From NCBI GenBank assembly GCA_036898135.1, contig CM072526.1, forward strand, positions 6,673,724-6,737,723: a stretch of 64,000 nucleotides of DNA, in the 5' to 3' direction. The translations under genes and the position numbers were made by a program. Each line of letters begins with the position of its first letter. The first letter of the stretch is position 1. Below the pieces are notes generated by a model. The model worked only from the letters and a program-made list of their open reading frames with translations, searched no databases and was not told the origin of the DNA. Positions 28,209 through 40,029 of the stretch are shown here, in pieces. The DNA comes from Oncomelania hupensis. Its lineage: Eukaryota; Mollusca; Gastropoda; Littorinimorpha; Pomatiopsidae.

Positions 28209-28280
<72 letters not shown>
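28125..28280. repeat. (AAT)n microsatellite, two blocks
   Basis: Blocks 28125-28184 and 28209-28280, separated by an aacaacaacatcaacgacg segment. Confidence 0.95.
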
Positions 28281-28282
28281 TC

Positions 28283-29631
28283 ATCATTGTCATCACTCTT
28301 CCCAAAAAAGGTAATCTTCAGGAATGTGAAAATTACCGCACCATCATCAGCCATCCCAGCAAGGTCCTCCTGAAAATAATACTCACCATGTTGAAACCCC
28401 AAGCTGAACAAATCATAGCTGAAGAACAAGCAGCATTCAGGGCTGGGCGAAATACCACCGAACAAATTTTTAACCTCAGAATAATCTGCAATAAATACTT
28501 ACAGCACCAACAACATCTATATCATATGTTCGTAGACTTCAAAAAGGCGTTTGACCGAGTCTGGCATGCAGCTCTGTGGGCAGCCATGAGAGTGTACAAC
28601 ATCAGCCCTAAAATTATAGAAGTCATCAAAAGCCTGTATGACGAGGTTACCAGTGCAGTCCTCCACAACAGCGCCATCGGAAACTGGTTCAGAACAACAA
28701 TCGGTGTGCGTCAGGGATGCCTACTCTCTCCATCACTCTTCAACATCTTCTTAGAGCGCATCATGTCAGATGCCCTTGCAGACCACGAAGGCACAGTCAG
28801 CATAGGGGGAAGATCAATCTCCAAGCTTCGTTTTGCGGATGACATTGTTGGATTGGCTGGAGAGAAACAAGAACTTGAACAGCTGGTACAGAAACTTAAC
28901 ACCAACTCCAGAGCCTATGGAATGGAAATAAGTGCAGAGAAGACCAAAATGATGACCAACAACACCAATGGCATCAACACGGACATCAAAGTCCAAGACC
29001 ATTCCCCCAGCACAGTGCATAGCTTTAAATATTTAGGAGCCATTGTATCAGACAATAGGTCCCGACAGGAAGTTCTCTCCAGGATCGCACAAACAACTTC
29101 TGCCCTGGCAAGGTTGAAGTCAATTCGAAAAGACAGGACCATCAGTCTACATTCCAAAGTAAGACTGCTGCGCTCCCTTGTCATCTTCATCTTCCTATAT
29201 GCTTGTGAGGCACGGACCCTCACGGCAGATCTACAACGAAGAATACAAAGCATGGAGATGAGGTGCTACAGAAGACTTCTTGGCATTTCCTATACCCAAC
29301 ACATAACCAACGACGAAGTCCGAAAGACCATCACACAAGCCATTGGACAACACGATGACCTGCTCACCGTGGTGAAAAAACGTAAACTTCTATGGTATGG
29401 CCACGTCACCAGATCATCAGGTCTTGCAAAGACCATCCTGCAAGGCACAGTCAGTGCAAGGAGGTAGAAGAAGAGGGAGACCGAAAAAGAGGTGGGAGGA
29501 CAACATTCGAGAATGGACTGGTTTGACACTGAGCGAAACAATCAGGGTTGCTGAGGACAGGGAAAGATGGAGTATGCTGGTTTAACGATCATCTGTGGTG
29601 CCCCTACGTCCTCCGAGTTACGGGATAGGAA
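28283..29631 (+). mobile_element. RTE/Jockey-like LINE copy (vii), best-preserved reverse transcriptase
   Basis: 5'-truncated LINE. The main frame (from upstream of 28388 to 29467) has YRTIISHPSK, EEQAAFRAGRNTTEQIF, DFKKAFDRVWHAAL, GVRQGCLLSPSLF, catalytic FADD, then C-terminal FLYACEARTL and GISYTQHITND. A 4-bp tandem duplication (cagtcagt near 29446-29453) shifts the frame; the true end (GGRRRGRPKKRWEDNIREW ... ERWSM) continues in another frame to 29585. The 3' end is tacgggatagg. No endonuclease remains. Confidence 0.88.
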
Positions 29632-29633
29632 AT

Positions 29634-29767
<134 letters not shown>

Positions 29768-29799
29768 AATAAACGATATCGTTGACGACTTTCGAATTC

Positions 29800-30180
29800 G
29801 GTAGTAGTCCGCCCTTCATTAGGCCTAATAGCGTGTATTTTTAGGCGACCAATGACAGCACGCCCAAGCCCATTGGTATTTATCCAGGAGTGACAAGATG
29901 TGTGGTATCAAAATTCGGACCAGCTTTTGTTACTGCGTTTTGTAAAATTCGCAGTGAATTTGGCGCTGACATCGTTTGAAGTTATATGAATGTGTTGCTA
30001 TGAGTGTTTGTGTTTCGTCGGCACCCTTCGTTTGAGTTTGGAGTGGACACAAAAGGTAGGAAAGGCGATTTTGGGAGGTCAGTCGCTCAAAAGGAAGTGG
30101 GGGAGTAAGACATCTTGTATGTATAGTAGTAGTACTACTATGTAATTGAGGTCTACGAAAAAAGATACTTCAAAGCCTGT
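29800..30180 (+). repeat. Interspersed repeat related to 42530-43600
   Basis: Blocks attaggcctaatagcgtgt, ttcgcagtgaat, tgacatcgtt, gtttgagtttg and gtggacacaaaaggtagg match 43290-43600 in order. No coding seen. Confidence 0.65.
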
Positions 30181-30263
30181 GCTCTATGCCGCCCCTAATT
30201 TTAGGCCGCAAGTATGGCTGGCGAAACAGATCTAAAGCTGCTCTCCATGACAACCTGGTAGCT

Positions 30264-30362
30264 GGCGTGCATGAACGAACTTAAAAGCCGACTTAGACTT
30301 AACGCTTCACTGAAACATGATACTTAAGTCTAAGTCGGCTTTTAAGTTCGTTCATGCACGCC
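30264..30362. repeat. Perfect 39-bp inverted repeat, 21-nt loop
   Basis: Arms 30264-30302 and 30324-30362 are exactly complementary (outer end ggcgtgcatgaacg). A 99-nt hairpin. It may be a small foldback element or a hairpin RNA source; no flanking duplication is seen. Bases 30363-31258 have no supported gene; the last ~300 are the repeat shared with 27710-28110. Confidence 0.95.
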
Positions 30363-31263
30363 ACCCCTTTAGGTGTATAATTCCATGCCAAAAGTCACAA
30401 GAACTCGCAAATGTTTTAAGTGATCAGGATATAAAAATGGGGTAAAATCAAAGGCTGCAAACATCTTGGAAGTGATACAATTTCTTTGAGATCGTTATAG
30501 ACAGCTATGTATGCATCGTCATCTTACCGTTATTTTCTTGTATGGTTAAATGTCTGGGCCAACCACAAAAGACAAGACTCACTTGCGAAGGCCAAAGGAG
30601 CATAGAGGGAGTGCTGTACATTTCACACTGAACGTGGTTCTCCGATCGACAAAAGATTAGTTTCTTACACCTGAAGAGAACAAGCAGCGCTTTATCTCTG
30701 CACTTGGTACACGTTGAAAAAAACACACCACACAATCAAGAACTGAACAGTAACTGTTATTTATGCCAAAGCAGATGCAGACTTGTAGATTGCCCTAATA
30801 GCATGACACTGCACCAGAGACAAAGTGCAGTGATTGGTGAAGACCTTGATCTGTTGGTGTTACAAGCCCCATCATGCCTGTGCATACGCAAATGAGATCT
30901 CGTTCTCTTCTAACAATTACACAGATCGGTAAAACTTCAAAAGTATGGAACATGTGTGATGGAGTGGGAGGCGACTGGCTATGCTTGAAAGAGATTTGTT
31001 CCCTTGAGGCTGCTAAAGAGAGTTAGTTCCCTTGTAGTCAGCCTGGCCATGCTGGTTCCTGATATGGGGAGATCCTTGGGCCAGTACTTGAGCCACTGAA
31101 ACCTTATGCGTTCACTTACCAATAAAGATATGACGTATGTTCTCCCTGCCTACCCCTAAATACGTCTTCTGCTTTTTGGTGTGCACAGAGCTAATTGTTG
31201 GCTGGCATTGTAAGAAGGTTGGTGGCAGCGACATGCAGGAGTGTGATCACAAACGTGTGTCAT

Positions 31264-32302
31264 TGTAACGGAGGGGTTTTGTTGTATTAAAATTAAATAT
31301 CTATTTACATATACTACGTTTAATCTAATGAATGAGTGTGTGAGTGTGGCTGTCTGATGCTCAGTATAAAGGTGTGTGTTCTATCTCTGTTTACTCTACT
31401 CTTTCATCCACCACCACACACATGCTCACAGACAAGGACAAAGAATACACAGTTATCTCTCTTTGCCCTCTGTTTCACTATTTCTCATCACGTCATTCAC
31501 ATATACATTAGGTCATCCACAAATACATCAGATCAAACAATTCTTTCCAGCATATAAATAAATTCACACCGATAATAATTAAGTACACACAGTTATCTTA
31601 ATAAGTTCACACAGTCAATTTGATGGGTGAACACAGTTAACTCAATAAGTTCACGCAGTCAGTTTCATAAGTGGCATATGGTTGCTTTCAGAATTCAACA
31701 CTAGCAGAAGTCGTTGTCCCTTTCCTGAGACGTCACTCGACTCTACTCTTTGCATTAGCATCGACACAGATAAAGATTTCACTTCGATGACTTGAAGGAG
31801 ATTCTAGAATTCACAGTTTCTATTTACTAACCGTGTTCGCGGATCGTTTCCAAGCACTCCCGGCGCGGAATTATCAGCCGACGCTGGGGTCACAGCCACA
31901 CACCGAAGACGCTGCAGGTGTCTTCGTGGTATAGATCCGGAGGTTCACTTCGGCACCATTGCTGCACGTCTGCACCAGTGATGGTAGTCGAAGGAGAGAT
32001 AAGGCAATGATGGTGTCCACATCCGGTCAAGTAGGTGATGTTATATGGACAGATCCATCAGCCACACATCAGGGGTTCTCCGCTCCGTACCGGCCCCGCT
32101 GTATTCTTTGATACAGCTATCTTATTTCTTAGCAGAATCAGGCTTTCTTAGAGCACCCACGAACACGTCCGCTCAACTCGGCTGATATGTCATCTCTGAG
32201 CTAACAACAGCTCACAAAACTAAATTATCATTTCGTTTGTAAATAACGCAGTGACGTCATAACGTCTTCCTACACAAACTTGTACGAAACGCGTTCGTTA
32301 CA
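31264..32302. mobile_element. Solo LTR, 1039 bp, with 5-bp TSD
   Basis: Starts tgtaacg and ends cgttaca, a 7-bp inverted TG...CA terminus. Perfect 5-bp duplication gtcat at 31259-31263 and 32303-32307. No internal coding region, so it is the product of LTR-LTR recombination. Internal gttcacacagtca-like words repeat near 31583-31680. Orientation not determined. Confidence 0.82.
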
Positions 32303-32734
32303 GTCATCACCACCCTTTCCCTCTTTTATGGCACACATTTTTATGACTGTCTTACGAGGGATCCATCAAAATGACTGTTTAGATGCCTGTGTTCTCACGG
32401 GAAGTGATAGAGAGCGAGCTGGGATACATCTTTCAGTGAAAAACCTAAGACATCTGATCTAAACTGACTACTTTTCAAGAAAACATAGAACAGTGATGAA
32501 TGAGACATCGTAAAAGTAATAGCATGTCCGAGTGCTACTCCCCACCACCAGATCTCCGGCGAGAAGATGGAGAGTTGGTGTGCTTTGTTGAAAACACACC
32601 TAGAGGCAGTGAAGGTTCGTGATTACTTAATAAACATATATCTTCAAAGTTGTTATTATTTATTTATTTAATTAATTTGTTTTAAATTTTTGGAAGTCCA
32701 GAGACTGCGATTGACGGTTAGGGTATAGAAGAAT
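32303..32734. other. No gene seen
   Basis: No coding signal or repeat relationship that I can support. Confidence 0.4.
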
Positions 32735-33456
32735 AATAGATAGCATCACACCTCTACTACATTCCCTTCACTGGCTTCCTGTGCATGCACGCGTAGAGTA
32801 CAAACTCTCTGTTCTCTGTCACAACTTCTTCACAGATTCTTGTCCTGACTACCTTGCTGATCTACTGTCTGTCTACTCCCCTTCACGCACTTTAAGATCT
32901 TCTGCTGACACTCGCACACTCAAGGTTCCCGTCACCCGCACTAAGACATACGGCCAACGTGCATTCGCTTACTCTGCACCCAAGCAGTGGGATTCCCTTC
33001 CCTCCCATATCAGCAACACACAATCAACACAGGCATTCAAAAAGGCCCTCAAAACCCACCTCTTCAAACTGCATTATTCAGACTGATTTGTATCCCGCTG
33101 CCATTCTCTCCTCTTTTGTATCTGTCTGATCCTTAAGTGTATACACGGCTGTAAATATTTATACTGTTTTTCTTCCTGGGTTTTAGTTTTACCGGGCATA
33201 TAAATACCGGTGAATACGTTTTTGCTATTCTATCTCTGTCTTTTTTGTCATTTATTTACATAGTTGTAAATAGTCTATTTCTGTCTTTTTTGTCATTTGT
33301 GTACATAGTTGTAAATAGTTTTTACCTTTACTGTTCCGTCTTTTGGTGTATCGTAGCAAAAGTGATGTTTGATCGAGTGCATGTATTTTTATGTAATGAC
33401 TATGTAAAGCGTGGTGAGTCTGGTCATAGGCTGGAGTACCCGCTATATAAAAATCC

Positions 33457-33470
<14 letters not shown>
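32735..33470 (+). mobile_element. L2/CR1-like LINE 3' end with (ATT)n tail
   Basis: The ORF2 C-terminus (LLHSLHWLPVHARVEYKL, PSRTLRSSADTRTL, PKQWDSLPSHI, FKKALKTHLF) ends at 33086. A 3' UTR follows with ~45-bp repeats (tcatttatttacatagttgt) and ends gctatataaaaatccgtta before an ATT array. The copy at 39446-39960 shares the whole 3' UTR. Confidence 0.85.

Positions 33471-33540
<70 letters not shown>
33461..33540. repeat. (ATT)n microsatellite at LINE 3' end
   Basis: ATT array that starts at the LINE terminus. Confidence 0.95.
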
Positions 33541-33636
33541 AATTCCACAGAGATGAGGCGAATGAAGGGAATTATCTTTTTTTTCAAAGGAACTGAAGGA
33601 GAATCTGGGACAGGAAAAGAGTGAAGTGTCACGAGA

Positions 33637-34250
33637 GCGCAAGTCATAAGTCATAAGTCATAAGTCATAATCTTTAATAATCCATAAAATGGAAATTACA
33701 ATGTCGTCAAGGAAATCTTTCACTCAGCACAATTAAAAATATGATAAAAACATACATGTAATATGCAACATTAAGGAGCGGGTGTGTTGGTACGAAGGGA
33801 GAATTTCTGAAAGTTATTTTTTGGCATGAATCAAAATGAAGGCGCTGAAATGATTTTGGTGTGTCCAAACAGAAATTAGTTCAGTTTTATAATTATTTAT
33901 TTGGAGTTTTTTTTTTTTTATCTCATCCAACCAGCCACATAACTTCAGGCCATACTTTAAGCCAGGCACGGGATATTAGCTGGTGAAAGGTTGTTGATTT
34001 CAGAGTCGTCAACAAAGAAATGGTTCAGATGGCCGAAAGGTTTGACGATAGAGGCTAAATGTACATGTAGATTGTGAATTAAACAGGACCAAGAACAGAA
34101 GCTTGGGGACACCATTGTTTAGGAGACATGGGGATGTGAAAGACTGAATAGAGGTAGAAAAAGCAAGAGAATTTACACTTTCAGGCCATATTACTGTAAA
34201 ACCTTTGACCGGAAAGTAATCAATGGCCATTTTTTGATTTGTTGGTCGCT
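33637..34250 (-). pseudogene. L2/CR1-like LINE fragment with (AAGTCAT)n tail
   Basis: Plus-strand cataagtcataagtcataag at 33643-33670 is the complement of a LINE 3' tail. At 34235-33960 the minus strand keeps a decayed reverse transcriptase piece (LLNNGVP, then a decayed VLFN; VDDSEINN where YADD is expected). Bases 34251-34960 show no gene. Confidence 0.6.
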
Positions 34251-34969
34251 TGAAGTGACTAGAAAGTGGTATAGTTTTATCACATTACATGAATACATTA
34301 GGTCACCCAAAGATTTGTAGGGTATGCACCGCCATAGGAATGGGTATAGTCAGCAATTAGCAATCGGTTGCTTGTTGCCACGTGCAACGGGCCTCTATTG
34401 CGGCGCTTACCCAATAATTATTTGTACTTCTACCTTCACACATACGCTAGAAGAACAGTAATAAACAAAAATTATGCTAGAATTCTGTAGCAAACAGCAG
34501 TGAGATCAAGATTTGGGCCTTAAATGACGATTTCGTGGAGGTGCCGCGCATCGCTGGCTCTAGTGAGTCCAGAACAGGCGTACCCGGCTGGGTCTTGTGA
34601 CCCTAGTTTTCGTATACCTACGGGATACGGTGTGATAATGTTCCAACTCCTATCGAATGTGTTACAACAATTTTGGGTCTAAGCAAAATTTGCGACAAGC
34701 TTTCGACACTAATAGGCTTTGGATGTTTGTAGTAGACACAAACACAAACACAATTTCTTTTTTAAATTTCTTTTTCATTATTTTATTTTTATTTTATTGT
34801 ATTACTTCTTTTGTTTTATCTTTCCAGAACCCTTGGAACCCCAAATTCTTCACCCACCCACGCTGATCCGCCCCTGAGGTTGGGAATTCTAGACGTTATA
34901 ATTGTTTCCATTTGTTTACATCGCACAAATTGTCTTTATCGGAAATCAAAGCGATGAATAGCCATGCGT

Positions 34970-35051
34970 CACAGGCGCTTGTATCATAGATAACCAAAGG
35001 GAGACGCGTCACAGGCATAGGCGCTCGCGTGTCATGATACAAGCGCCTGTG
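34970..35051. mobile_element. 82-bp hAT-like MITE with 8-bp TSD
   Basis: Terminal inverted repeats of 18 bp (cacaggcgcttgtatcat at 34970-34987; complement at 35034-35051) are flanked by a perfect ccatgcgt duplication (34962-34969 and 35052-35059). 8-bp duplications fit hAT, though P and piggyBac-unrelated families also exist with this size. Shares its core with 2268-2363. Confidence 0.82.
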
Positions 35052-35238
35052 CCATGCGTGTTTACTTGATCTTTCTATTGAAAACCACTGAAGCGTTACG
35101 TCAAACTATCGATGGCGGTGTTAGTATTGTCGTGTGGGTGCAGCCCAGACTTGTTGTACAGGAAAAACCAACCATGCTGTGGGAACCAGGCCAGGTACAA
35201 CACCAGAACTTTAAACACACAGACAGGGACAGGGATAG

Positions 35239-35342
<104 letters not shown>

Positions 35343-35504
35343 CATCCCTCTCACATACACAGATTTGGCCAAAAACACATATATTATTACAGACAGGCAG
35401 GCAGAAGGACGGAGACAAAGATACGGAAAGAACAACGGCCTACATGCTAATAATAATTTCACAGGGAGTTAATTGCGCCGTTTATGCTAACTCCGATCTC
35501 TTTA

Positions 35505-35630
35505 CAAATCTTATAGCACATTTACAAATCTTAGACACATTTAAAAATCTTATAGCACATTTACCAATCTTATAGCACATTTACAAATCTTATAGCACAT
35601 TTACCAATCTTATAGCACATTTACAAACTA
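35505..35630. repeat. 20-bp tandem repeat
   Basis: About six units of cttatagcacatttacaaat with a few substitutions. Bases 35631-36110 show no gene. Confidence 0.88.
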
Positions 35631-36114
35631 ATGCAGGGAGAAGGGAGAAAGTGTGCTACATATTCCAATATTCCAAATAAAAAGATTCCAAAAAGTCAAA
35701 ACATACCAACAGTTTCCTTGCTGTGCAGACCCCTTTGTCGTCTACACAGAATAGAGAATATGGAAACCAGAATACACTACACACAGAATACTTGTTTATT
35801 CAGCCAGGGGATAATAGCAAAATAATATTGCACATGGGGAAACTTCCGTTAAGCTGGTAAACAGTCGCTCTCAAACACAGAGAAAAACTGATCTATATTT
35901 ATAATAAACAACTCATGACTTTAAAACGGCACAGTGTCTTATCCACAGCTACACAAGATATCAAGGAAGCAAAACACTGTTTAGGCTACAGAAACGACGT
36001 TACCAAGATCATAAATCTGCAACGGTTTGAGAGGTCGTACCAGTCAGTGTGGCGTGACACTGCACAGGAGACAATACACAAGTTGTGTGCCTGTGTACCG
36101 GATCCTCCATAGCG

Positions 36115-36688
36115 TTACCTTACATTACATGATTATTGCTTTAGGTCCAGCGGACTCTTCCGAGCCAAATCAGGACCGGACAACCCCTGATCCTCATAAA
36201 AGATCTGCTGAAACAACCCTAGTGGGAAAACTGAAAGCTCTCCACCAGCCAGTCACTTTACAATAAAGACATCCCACGCAGGGGACGCTGAGGCTGTACT
36301 CTAATTTATCGAACCCACGTTTACAAAAACAAAATAGAATACAAACATCATTATACATTATCAACAAAACACATACATATAAAATGCCTACATTGCTAAA
36401 TAATAACATCATAGGAAGCCCTAGTGACCACCTGGCAGAAAAGCGTCCAATATTCCCAAGCTGATCCAACAGACCTCATACACAAATAAGGAGTCTTGTC
36501 CCGGAAGTTTTCAAGAAAAAAGGTAGGTGACTGGTCTGGTGAAGAAGAAGATAGTATAGCAGATTGATAGAACAGAGCAGGAATGAGAAAGAGCAAATGA
36601 GAAACAGCGACAGTGGGAATTTAAAGCACTAAATTTCCAGAAAGTGGGGATACTATTTATACTGAAACTCCCGGCACCCCAACGGGGG
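36115..36688 (-). mobile_element. R570 retroposon, copy 3
   Basis: Full-length minus copy; the 3' tail is ttacattacat on the plus strand. Upstream sequence (36689 onward: gaagacgagatgtacgcc) is shared with copy 4, so both derive from a longer unit in which R570 sits. Confidence 0.85.
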
Positions 36689-36776
36689 AAGACGAGATGT
36701 ACGCCCGAATAACTGTAGGTCACTAAAATCAAATCATTTCCGAATAAGACCTAGTGTTTACATACCTTGAGCCTTA

Positions 36777-37284
36777 GGGTGAAATTATACTGCCACGCGC
36801 GACTGAAGTGCGGACCGAAAAAAGTCGTGTCCTCTTCTTTATTTCCTATCGGTGATTATACTGACACGACTAGATGTAAAAAGTCGTGCGGATGAAAAAA
36901 GACGTGCGGACAAGCAGCACTTTTTTTTAGCGCGCGGAAGGGCCCGCTCTCCTATAGAAGTGTTTCGTTACCATCTGGTCTGTTTCCTGTCAAGTTGGAG
37001 GACGAAAGATTGATTGTGGCGTATGGTGCAGAGAATTGATATATAACAAAACAGACAAAAATCACAGCAATCGGGAACTTAGTCAAAAAGCATGGGAAAA
37101 CATTGCTAGGGAAATGGGAAATGAAGGTAAAGGTGATTCTGATGAATACATTTGGAAATTGAATTTTGTTTCAACCAGCCCGTTTGCTTATGTTTGGTGT
37201 CTGCTATCGAATGAATAATGAATATGGATATACATTTGGCTTTGAATAGTTTAAATACCTCTACCCTGTCTCTCTGTCTCTGCT

Positions 37285-37316
<32 letters not shown>

Positions 37317-37349
37317 GTGTAGGCATGAATGAGCAAACATGTGCATAGG

Positions 37350-37389
<40 letters not shown>

Positions 37390-37598
37390 TGTGTGTTTGA
37401 AAGTGCATCCCAGATACATTGATACATTGATTTTGATTATAGTCATTGTTTTATTGTTGCACTGCCACAGAACAATTTTTCGTTTTTGTTTACACAGTCG
37501 GACGAAGTCGCGCGGACCTATATGATCACCACTTCCGACCTAGCTGCCCGTCCGTTTCGGTCCGCACTTCAGTCGTGCGTGGCAGTATAATTTCAGCC
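36777..37598 (+). mobile_element. PIF/Harbinger element, 822 bp, TTA target duplication
   Basis: 44-bp terminal inverted repeats (gggtgaaattatactgccac at left; right end the complement with about two mismatches) are flanked by TTA at 36774-36776 and 37599-37601. The same flanking sequence without the insert occurs at 41347-41530 with a single TTA at 41432-41434: an empty site. Interior: MADF-type gene remnant, then CT and GT microsatellites (37284-37395). No DDE transposase. Confidence 0.92.
36992..37218 (+). pseudogene. MADF-domain (Harbinger accessory protein) remnant
   Basis: Two frames side by side match a MADF DNA-binding domain: EDERLIVAYGAEN near 36998, then after a frameshift LIYNKTDKNHSNRELSQKAW and ENIAREMG. 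Harbinger elements carry a MADF/Myb-like gene beside the transposase, which acts in end binding and nuclear import. This copy is broken. Confidence 0.72.
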
Positions 37599-37830
37599 TT
37601 AAACGAAACTATGGTTGAGTGATGTATTGTGTGACGTCATCACGGCGACGTCATAAATCGGTGTAATTGTGTTTTTTTCTATTTTATCTCAAATCAATCC
37701 CGGCACCCCAACCTCCATAGCACCGAGGGAGATAAAACATAGGCTTACTTTTCACAGGAAGAATTAGGCAGGTGTGTATGGTGCTGCAGCGGTGACCAAA
37801 TGCATTCCTTGTGTAGTATTCACCTGGCAA

Positions 37831-37856
37831 TAAATTATCTTGAATCTTGAATCTAT
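37831..37856 (+). repeat. LINE 3' tail (GAATCTT)n
   Basis: aataaattatcttgaatctt tail, plus-strand sense of the tail seen in reverse at 4945 and 6790. Flanking 37690-37830 probably is its 3' UTR. Confidence 0.5.
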
Positions 37857-38279
37857 AGGTGTTAGAACACATTTTACTCGCCAAAAGCATTGTGCAAAAG
37901 TTTATACAGGCGTCCAAAGCATGTACTATTATGCAGGCACCCAACTCGTGTAATTTTCTTTTGGGCAATATTAATATTTTATTGTGACACCTTTAAGATT
38001 GAATGCAATATTACATAATTATCAACTCGGAGATATAAAGTCCTGTCGTTAGCTTAAAGATCATGTGAGTTAACACTTGACCTCGATTTACCAGTAAAGT
38101 CGAGCCACGGAGAGACATGATTCTATATTTTGGATTATGTCTATGCTCTGTGCTGTGTTATATGTCTATGTTACTCCTGGTCTAGATTCATTAGGTCAAA
38201 AACGTCTTGCGCCTTATCTTAAAATTGGCTAAAGGGATTTTGATTAAGATTTTTAGTTTCCGAAACTACTGTTTTGGGC

Positions 38280-39130
38280 TTTGGGCGTTCGGCGTCCGTT
38301 CGTCCGGTGTCCGGAGGTGACATCTGCGCACTTTTCTGTGAAACTAATGGAGGGATTTCTTTGAAACTTGGTATTTAGTTAGGAAATAATGAACCCCACC
38401 AGAGGACAAAAAAAGTATACAGTGGTATTCCTAGGATTAGAGGGCAATAGGACAAAATGTCCTAAATCATAAAACTAATCGGACATCATGTCCTGACTAC
38501 ATAAAAGCAATAGGACATTCAGATTGTGAAGCGAACTGATTAATGGTGCTTCTTTAAGATCATTGCAGAGGAAGTATGGTGTCGGTTATTTCCCTTTCAA
38601 AAGCGTCGAGAGTTGCGGCCCTTTTGTTGTTCGACGGAATGTACTAAAGAGTGATAATAGTCTAGCATTGTCCACTATTCAAACTCGTTTTAACGGCTTT
38701 GACACTCCAGTTTGTACAGATGTTTCTTGCAGTGACCGCTCTAGTCATAATACTATCGGACAATGACCGCTAATTTCGCAATAGAATCGGACATTTCACG
38801 GGACACAGGTGTTTGCATTCGGTCATTTTCCAAACGAATCGGACCATGACCGATGTCCGAGGCCTCGGGACATCACTGGTATAGATGTTGAATGACGTCA
38901 TCATGGTGATATCAAAATTTTTTTCTTTTCTTTTTTTCTTTTCTTTTTTTATTTTCTTTTTTTTTTTCTTTTCTTTTTTTATTTTCTTTTCTTTTTTTCT
39001 AATCCTAACTTCTTTCAAGCTACTGGAGTAATTTGGTTCAAGTTTGGTATGTACTTAGGCTTTACTTGTGCTTCCAAGGTAAAACTAAACTTATGCAAAT
39101 CGAGTGATATAATCATCGTGACGTTATTTT
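38280..39130. repeat. Unclassified repeat with cgtcatcatggtgat-type words
   Basis: The phrases gagggatttctttgaaacttg, gatgacgtcatc and gcaaatcgagtga recur at 39000-39120 and 41460-41720. Includes a (TTTTC)n tract at 38918-39000. No coding. Confidence 0.5.
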
Positions 39131-39445
39131 TGTGTTAAAAAAAAAATGTTTTTACCTTTAATTTAAAGAATTGTTCGTATAGACCATGATCGAAACTACG
39201 AAGGGAAACAACTCTGGGCGGCACGCCAGAAGGTTGCGCCATGCCAGAGTGGTCTAAGTTGTGGCGGACATTCTTTGCAAACCAACACAGTATCTCGCCT
39301 ACAATTTCTGCTCTGTCCTCCATCAAACTTTCCTTTCAACCGAAAGGTTGGTTTCAGTTGCAATCCTAGCTACAGTAGCTCCGAAAGTGCGGCCTTGTAT
39401 GACAGGTCTAGCGCCAAACCCGAGAGTTGCCAGTATCCCGAGATA

Positions 39446-39960
39446 ATTCAAATTAATAATAATAATAACGGATTTTTATATAGCGGGTACTCCAGCCTAT
39501 GACCAGACTCACCATGCTTTACATAGTCATTACATATAATCATTACATATAAATACATGCACTCGATAAAACATCACTTTTGCAATACACCAAAGACGGA
39601 ACAGTAAAGGTACAGACTATTTACAAATATGTACATAAATTACAAAAAAAAGACCGAAATAGACTATTTACAACTATGTGCACAAATGACAAAAAAGACA
39701 GAAATAGAATAGCAAAAACCTATTCACAGCTATTTATATGCCCGGTTAGGCCCAGGAAGAAAAACAGTATAAATATTTACAGCCGTGTATACACTTACGG
39801 ATCAGACATAGACAAAAGATGAGAGAATGGCAGCGGGATACAAATCAATCTGAATAATGCAGTTTGAAGAGGTGGGTTTTGAGGGCCTTTTTGAATGCTT
39901 ATGTTGATTGTATGTTGCGGATATGGGAGGGAAGGGAATTCCACTGCTTAGGTGCGGAGT
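39446..39960 (-). mobile_element. L2/CR1-like LINE 3' end, copy 2
   Basis: Complement of 32970-33470: C-terminal codons (WNSLPSHIRN, FKKALKTHLF), the same 3' UTR and the terminal aaaatccgttattatta. Nearly collinear with the first copy. Confidence 0.85.
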
Positions 39961-40029
39961 AAGCGAAATGCGAATTAACAAGTATTCTGTTTAATTTACA
40001 GACACACCGGTAATCCACAGTGTTAATGA

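Noticed and set aside
30505..30895. Small Cys-containing frames as the missing first exon of the nuclease gene
   Set aside because: No donor in phase 0 joined to an ATG that I could defend; left unassigned.
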